Source: CAYQUC01 sp048061315
GTDB taxonomy: Bacteria > Pseudomonadota > Gammaproteobacteria > UBA6429 > Thiohalophilaceae
DNA length: 9,202 bases
NCBI GenBank assembly: GCA_048061315.1
Contig: JBGMRJ010000106.1
Span: 1 to 9,202, forward strand
Direction: 5' to 3'
Both the position numbers and the translations under genes were made by a program. Under the pieces are notes generated by a model. The model made no database searches and was not told the origin of the DNA. It saw only the letters and a program-made list of their open reading frames with translations. Position 1 is the stretch's first letter. Every line of letters begins with the position of its first letter. Shown here piece after piece: positions 5,556 to 9,202 of this stretch.

Positions 5556-6656
5556 CTAAAATTTCACCGTTAAGTTTACCTGTAACCGACTGTGATCTCG
5601 TCGAGTCATAATGGCATCACTTGATGTTGTTGGCAGTGTCGTATCATCCGTAATTTGTTGTGCATCGTAGTAACGAACATCCACCGAGGTGTTGCTGGCA
5701 ACTTTGTAATCAAGCTGCAAACGGAATCCTTCAAAATTTGATACGCCGGTATTCCCGGGGTTTGGCCAATTATCCTGTGAATAGGTACCATCACCTAATG
5801 GTGCAAATGCTTCGACATGGTAGTAATACAAACTTAATTCGAGATCGGATAGGACTTTATAACGGCCTTGGACAACATAGGCAGTACTCTCAGTATTGGC
5901 ATCGCTCTCGAGATAATCCAGACCGGCTAACCATTTACCGGATTTAAGTTGGCCACTTAGTTGCCAGTGATCTTTTGCTTGATAAGTTGTGGGATCCGGT
6001 AATTTTACATGTGCAGTACCGAGTGCCACGGTGTAATCCAGCTTGTTTAATTTTGCCTGTTGCACCACTTGTAAAATTGTTGTTGAAATTTCAGCACCCC
6101 AATTACCATTTTCCAATACAACATAGTTGCCGTTTATTGTAATACTGTTAATTTTGTATACGGCTGCCAGTGCATCCGGATTAATATCTTCATCCCAGAA
6201 TTGTTCATTTTGCTGCCAGAATTTAAGTGGTATTTTACCACCCAGTAAAGCCAGATTTTTAATCGGTGTGTAGGTTAAATAGGCTTGATCCAAACCAAAA
6301 TCACCATTACCCTGGTCTTTAGTGCCGAATGTTTTATAAGGCGAGTTAAGTGATTCAGAACTGGTGGCAAGACGTAGTTTCCCCGACCATTGTTTATTTG
6401 CTTTATAACCAACACCAATGCGCGCACGGACACGTAAACGATTACGATCAGTATCACCAACGCCATTATCATCTGAACGGCTATCCGACTCGGCGCGTAA
6501 TCTGACGTCACCAAACAGGGTGACTTTTTTTGCTTCATCAAGTGTAATTGCTGCCTGTACTTTAACCAAGGGTAATCCACCGGATAACATCAACGTGCCG
6601 AGCATTGTTGTTTTAAGTAGTGTGTTGAAACGTTTATTTACGTTGTTTTTTTTCAT
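5556..6656 (-). CDS. Outer-membrane porin, Porin_5-like
   Basis: From ATG at 6656 the product is 366 residues. Residues 1-35 are a signal peptide ending VQA, and the protein ends in VNLTVKF, the C-terminal Phe typical of beta-barrels recognised by the Bam machinery. Many alternating amphipathic strands are visible. The order KVTLFGDVRLRAE, then R-rich strands (RNRLRVRARIGVGY), LRLATSS, LDQAYLTYTP, and FWDEDINPDALAAVY fits the 'putative porin' family Porin_5 as I recall it. The likely role is diffusion of a small solute, or a sheath for a partner protein, across the outer membrane. It is the last gene of the minus-strand operon, 30 nt after the exported-protein gene. GTG at 6668 is in frame but has no ribosome-binding site; AAGGTG overlapping it serves the ATG. 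I see no clear terminator in the 44 bp after the stop. Confidence 0.82.
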   Translation of the reverse strand: MKKNNVNKRFNTLLKTTMLGTLMLSGGLPLVKVQAAITLDEAKKVTLFGDVRLRAESDSRSDDNGVGDTDRNRLRVRARIGVGYKANKQWSGKLRLATSSESLNSPYKTFGTKDQGNGDFGLDQAYLTYTPIKNLALLGGKIPLKFWQQNEQFWDEDINPDALAAVYKINSITINGNYVVLENGNWGAEISTTILQVVQQAKLNKLDYTVALGTAHVKLPDPTTYQAKDHWQLSGQLKSGKWLAGLDYLESDANTESTAYVVQGRYKVLSDLELSLYYYHVEAFAPLGDGTYSQDNWPNPGNTGVSNFEGFRLQLDYKVASNTSVDVRYYDAQQITDDTTLPTTSSDAIMTRRDHSRLQVNLTVKF

Positions 6657-6665
6657 GACGTGTTT

Positions 6666-6671
6666 CACCTT
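6666..6671 (-). promoter_or_regulatory. Ribosome-binding site fixing the porin start
   Basis: Minus-strand AAGGTG lies 9 nt before ATG at 6656. The upstream in-frame GTG (6668-6666) is part of this site, so it is better read as Shine-Dalgarno than as a start codon. Confidence 0.6.
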
Positions 6672-6686
6672 TAATTTACTAAATTG

Positions 6687-7313
6687 TTATTGTACAAAAC
6701 GTAAGGTCGAAAGCTCCTTGTCCAGAAGTTGTTTTATCTTTTGATAATCATTGTATAAAAATACCACATAGGCATCAGCCAGATCATCTTTATGTAACGC
6801 TAATAATAACGCGTGTCGAAACATCGTTGAATATTGCGTGCTAACATCCACTACTGCTGCTGCGGCCCATCCGGCATTAAAGCGCGAACTGGATTGCTCA
6901 ACCGGATATTCACGGCGCGGATTAAAGCCGGTGCTGGCGAGTTGGGTAATGATACTTTCAAACATCATGTTAAAAAGATAATTTGGTTGCGGCGCAGAAT
7001 TATGGGGGTCCTGATACTCTATTTTAACGCGATCAATAGGGCGAATACTGTAACGAATTTCCATCAGGTCGTTGTTGTGGCGTAGAACGTATTCATACGG
7101 AAAGGTAGTATCATAGTGAACGACACGTTGAGTAAATGAAGCCGGTTTTTTTAATTCGAGTCCGCCTTCTTGCAGTAGTTTTGAGAAGTCTAATTTTGAA
7201 ACGTCATTTGAGACATCATGGGAACCATTCGAATAACTGGTGCTTGTTACAAGGTTCAATAGTAAAAAAACAAATAATCGCAAAAACGGTTTAAAATTTA
7301 TCAACACCAGCAT
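6687..7313 (-). CDS. Exported protein of unknown family (208 aa)
   Basis: The ATG at 7313 follows the TAA of the TPR lipoprotein gene after a single base, so translation is probably coupled; only a weak purine run (AGAAAAGAAA) precedes it. A longer in-frame start at 7394 lies inside the upstream gene and is rejected. Residues 1 to about 26 are a Sec signal (FKPFLRLFVFLLLNLV, likely cut near SYS-NG) with no lipobox cysteine, so the product is periplasmic or secreted. The mature part mixes strands and helices (LELKKPASFTQRV, NDLMEIRYSIRPID, NYLFNMMFESIITQLASTGFNP, FRHALLLALHKDDLADAYVVFLYN, LLDKELSTLRFVQ). It vaguely recalls a PsbP/Mog1-type alpha-beta fold, but this is a weak impression. No cysteine or heme motif is present in the mature part. 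Its place between a TPR lipoprotein and a porin suggests a shared envelope role. Confidence 0.75.
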   Translation of the reverse strand: MLVLINFKPFLRLFVFLLLNLVTSTSYSNGSHDVSNDVSKLDFSKLLQEGGLELKKPASFTQRVVHYDTTFPYEYVLRHNNDLMEIRYSIRPIDRVKIEYQDPHNSAPQPNYLFNMMFESIITQLASTGFNPRREYPVEQSSSRFNAGWAAAAVVDVSTQYSTMFRHALLLALHKDDLADAYVVFLYNDYQKIKQLLDKELSTLRFVQ

Positions 7314-7314
7314 A

Positions 7315-8082
7315 TTATGATTTCTTTTCTGGTTTGGTTTTTTTACCTTGCCATTGATCCAGTAATTTCTGTGCGGTTTGTTTCCAGGAATCACTGCTGC
7401 TTAGTTCAATAAAATGTTTTAAATCCGCGATGGCAAGTTGTTTTTTATTCATTGCCTCATAAACTGCAGCACGGTTAAAGTATGGCGCAGCTTGTAATGG
7501 TTGCGCTTTAATGCAGGCATTAAAATCAGTTAATGCCTTGTTTAAATCACCACTACTAAAATAAATTGCACCACGATTAAATAATGCTGAAACCAGAGCC
7601 GGTTGTTTTTTTATAGCAAAATTTAAATCATCCAGTGCTTCACGGATACGTCCAAAGCTGCGGTAAGCCTGTGCCCGGTTAATTCGTAATACCAGATCCT
7701 CGGGAGCCAACTGTACGGCTTTTTCCAAATCATTTAGTGCCAGTGTGGCATTTCCCTGTTCGAGTAAAATACTGGCACGTACTGATAGCAGCTCGGAATT
7801 ATTTGGAAATTGTTGTATGGATTCATCCAATACCGTTAACGCGAGTTGCCGCCGACCTTCTTTTAAATGTTGTAGCGCGACTAACACCCGTTTTTCAGCG
7901 GATAACTGACTGTGTGGATCGGATTGATTGTGTGCACCGGATCGAGTGCTAGTATTAGATGTTATCGTAGCCGCCGATTCAGACAGTAATTGTTTAGTTG
8001 AATTATCCTGATCACAGGCGGTAATACCAATCGTCAAAGGTATTACCGCTGCGCTATATTTTAAAAATTTTAAAACTATCAT
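7315..8082 (-). CDS. TPR-repeat lipoprotein
   Basis: The product is 255 residues. Residues 1-22 are a lipoprotein signal with lipobox I-T-A-C23; Asp24 and Gln25 follow, and Asp at +2 would in enterobacteria favour retention in the inner membrane. A low-complexity Ser/Thr/Asn linker spans 24-62. Five TPR units follow at about 63-95, 96-129, 130-163, 164-197 and 198-231, with the usual G8/A20/P32-type positions (LLEQGNATLALNDLEKAVQLAP, FNRGAIYFSSGDLNKALTDF). A lysine-rich tail ends the protein. TPR arrays bind peptides, so it is a candidate scaffold or assembly factor for the cytochrome and porin encoded on either side. It starts 9 nt after the cytochrome stop and ends one base before the next ATG. 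Only a weak AAAAAG lies upstream of its start, consistent with translational coupling. Confidence 0.83.
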   Translation of the reverse strand: MIVLKFLKYSAAVIPLTIGITACDQDNSTKQLLSESAATITSNTSTRSGAHNQSDPHSQLSAEKRVLVALQHLKEGRRQLALTVLDESIQQFPNNSELLSVRASILLEQGNATLALNDLEKAVQLAPEDLVLRINRAQAYRSFGRIREALDDLNFAIKKQPALVSALFNRGAIYFSSGDLNKALTDFNACIKAQPLQAAPYFNRAAVYEAMNKKQLAIADLKHFIELSSSDSWKQTAQKLLDQWQGKKTKPEKKS

Positions 8083-8091
8083 ATCAGTTAG

Positions 8092-9202
8092 TTACTTTTT
8101 AGCTTTGCTGGATTTACTTTCAGCATAGGCTTTTAACATTTTATTCATTAACTCGATATGTTGTTTATCGGTGATTTGGCCTTCAGTGGATACCTTCTCC
8201 CAGAGCTTGTCATTGCCCATTTCAAAATGGCAACCCATGCACAATCCGGTACGTTCCATCGCGACCCGCATTTTTTTAGGTAAGGCGCGTGATAATGGCC
8301 AATGTGTTCCGACGGTTTGTACTTGCTCACCTTTCTGATTAATAATGGTTGACCAATCAAAATCCATTCCATCAATTTTAGAGATTTGTATCTTATATTG
8401 TTTAGGAATAGGCTTACCGGTTTTTTGATCCATCAAATCTTCAATGACGTTTTCAGTGGTTCGTGCCATGAATACCCCACCTGAAATACCATAACCCATT
8501 GCTTTCGGATTGTTATGGCAGCTTTCACAGGTACGCGCTTTGCGTTGTGCTGAATGCGGTTGAACAGGAGCCATATCCATTCCGAGTGGTAGACGTTTTT
8601 GACCAATTGCTTTGGCCTCGTCAGCAGAACGACTGGTTTTATTGTGAACCAGAGTTTTACCTTGGCGATCGATAACGGTAAACACAATCTGACAACCCGG
8701 CATTAGTGGCGTTACTCGACCTTCACCATTAATTCCTAACACCGGTTCTTCCCAACGTAAGTAGGTATTGGTTTCAATCGCAATCCCCGGACTTTGAATG
8801 CCTTTTACACCGAGCGCTGATTCTGCAGTTTGGCCATCGGGTGTGTGTTTATTTGCCGATGCTATCCAGTCTGTGTCATGGCGTGGTTTGCCAGATTTAT
8901 CTTTGGAATAATTCATTTGCACATGGCAACCATAACATTGCGGTACCCATGAGGCATGGCAAGCATAACATTCAAGACTCTCCGCATGTTTTCGAACTTT
9001 ATCCATAGCGACCAGAGCATTTGGACTTTTCCAGCTATTATTTTTAGCGATGGTTTTTAATACTGGAATTTCAAAATCATTGCCGGTGGCAGAATGAAGA
9101 ATAACTTTATCGCCATCTTTCACCACATTACCAAATGGATTACCCCGTGTAGTTAACAGATAACCGTCTTTCTTGTCATACAGAGTCGCGCTAGTTGTTT
9201 CG
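8092..9202 (-). CDS. Multiheme cytochrome c, C-terminal part (gene runs off the window)
   Basis: The frame is open from the right edge to TAA at 8094-8092 and gives 369 residues; the GTG at 9126 is not a likely start because family-like sequence continues beyond it. Four covalent heme sites are visible: CYACH (8970-8956), CYGCH (8937-8923), CESCH (8529-8515) and CMGCH (8241-8227). The first two are close together, the others widely spaced. Further His residues (KHTPDG, QPHSAQ, GTHWPLS) could be distal ligands. Heme attachment by the Ccm system places the protein in the periplasm or at the cell surface. The missing N-terminal part may hold more hemes and must hold any signal peptide. Stretches of beta-like sequence between hemes (LRWEEPVLGINGEGRVTPLMPG, QIVFTVIDRQGKTLVHN) suggest an added non-heme domain. 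It is the most upstream visible gene of the operon. I could not match it to a named enzyme such as nitrite or tetrathionate reductase. Confidence 0.85.
   Translation of the reverse strand, partial: ETTSATLYDKKDGYLLTTRGNPFGNVVKDGDKVILHSATGNDFEIPVLKTIAKNNSWKSPNALVAMDKVRKHAESLECYACHASWVPQCYGCHVQMNYSKDKSGKPRHDTDWIASANKHTPDGQTAESALGVKGIQSPGIAIETNTYLRWEEPVLGINGEGRVTPLMPGCQIVFTVIDRQGKTLVHNKTSRSADEAKAIGQKRLPLGMDMAPVQPHSAQRKARTCESCHNNPKAMGYGISGGVFMARTTENVIEDLMDQKTGKPIPKQYKIQISKIDGMDFDWSTIINQKGEQVQTVGTHWPLSRALPKKMRVAMERTGLCMGCHFEMGNDKLWEKVSTEGQITDKQHIELMNKMLKAYAESKSSKAKK

Noticed and set aside
5660..5947. Plus-strand open frame opposite the porin gene
   Set aside because: It is antisense to a well-supported gene, with no ribosome-binding site or recognisable protein features; other antisense and out-of-frame readings across the window were dismissed for the same reason.
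7314..7394. 27-residue extension of the exported protein upstream of ATG 7313
   Set aside because: It overlaps the end of the TPR lipoprotein gene, is basic and unlike a signal peptide start, and would bury the clean signal sequence that begins at 7313.
8092..9126. Complete cytochrome gene starting at GTG 9126
   Set aside because: The frame stays open to the window edge with protein-like sequence, there is no signal peptide at 9126, and c-type heme attachment requires export.

Overview
The window reads as a piece of a moderately AT-rich Gram-negative chromosome, most likely gammaproteobacterial. The evidence is a lipoprotein with a DUF2799-like cysteine/glycine pattern, a Porin_5-like outer-membrane barrel ending in Phe, Sec and lipoprotein signals, and a PilZ-like protein of a kind I associate with gammaproteobacteria. 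These family names come from memory of sequence patterns, not from a search, and genus cannot be assigned. No tRNA, rRNA, CRISPR array, transposase or integrase is visible.

Left part (1-3021). The last 37 codons of an unidentified plus-strand gene end exactly against the stop of a minus-strand gene for a 565-residue cytoplasmic protein with a C-terminal PilZ-like beta-barrel. That gene has a good sigma70-like promoter (17-bp spacer) whose spacer carries a 10-bp palindrome. A 371-bp intergenic stretch rich in palindromes separates it from a divergent gene for a secreted PhnD-like substrate-binding protein, which has no transporter partner in view.

Middle part (3022-5555). A small cysteine-rich lipoprotein with a coiled-coil tail converges with a 94-residue helical protein of unknown role. 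Divergent from the latter is a clearly more AT-rich ATPase gene (AAA plus DUF4143 with PD-(D/E)XK-like residues). It is preceded by a perfect 13-bp inverted repeat lying 16 nt before its start codon. This gene is the best candidate for a horizontally acquired insert.

Right part (5556-9202, minus strand). A tightly packed operon reads, in order of transcription: multiheme cytochrome c (5'-truncated by the window, four CXXCH motifs visible), TPR lipoprotein, small exported protein of unknown family, outer-membrane porin. All four products are predicted to be exported to the envelope. The combination suggests a shared periplasmic/outer-membrane function, possibly an electron-transfer module with its own outer-membrane channel. 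That role is inference from gene order; nothing in view identifies an electron acceptor. This operon is the strongest candidate for an undescribed system here.
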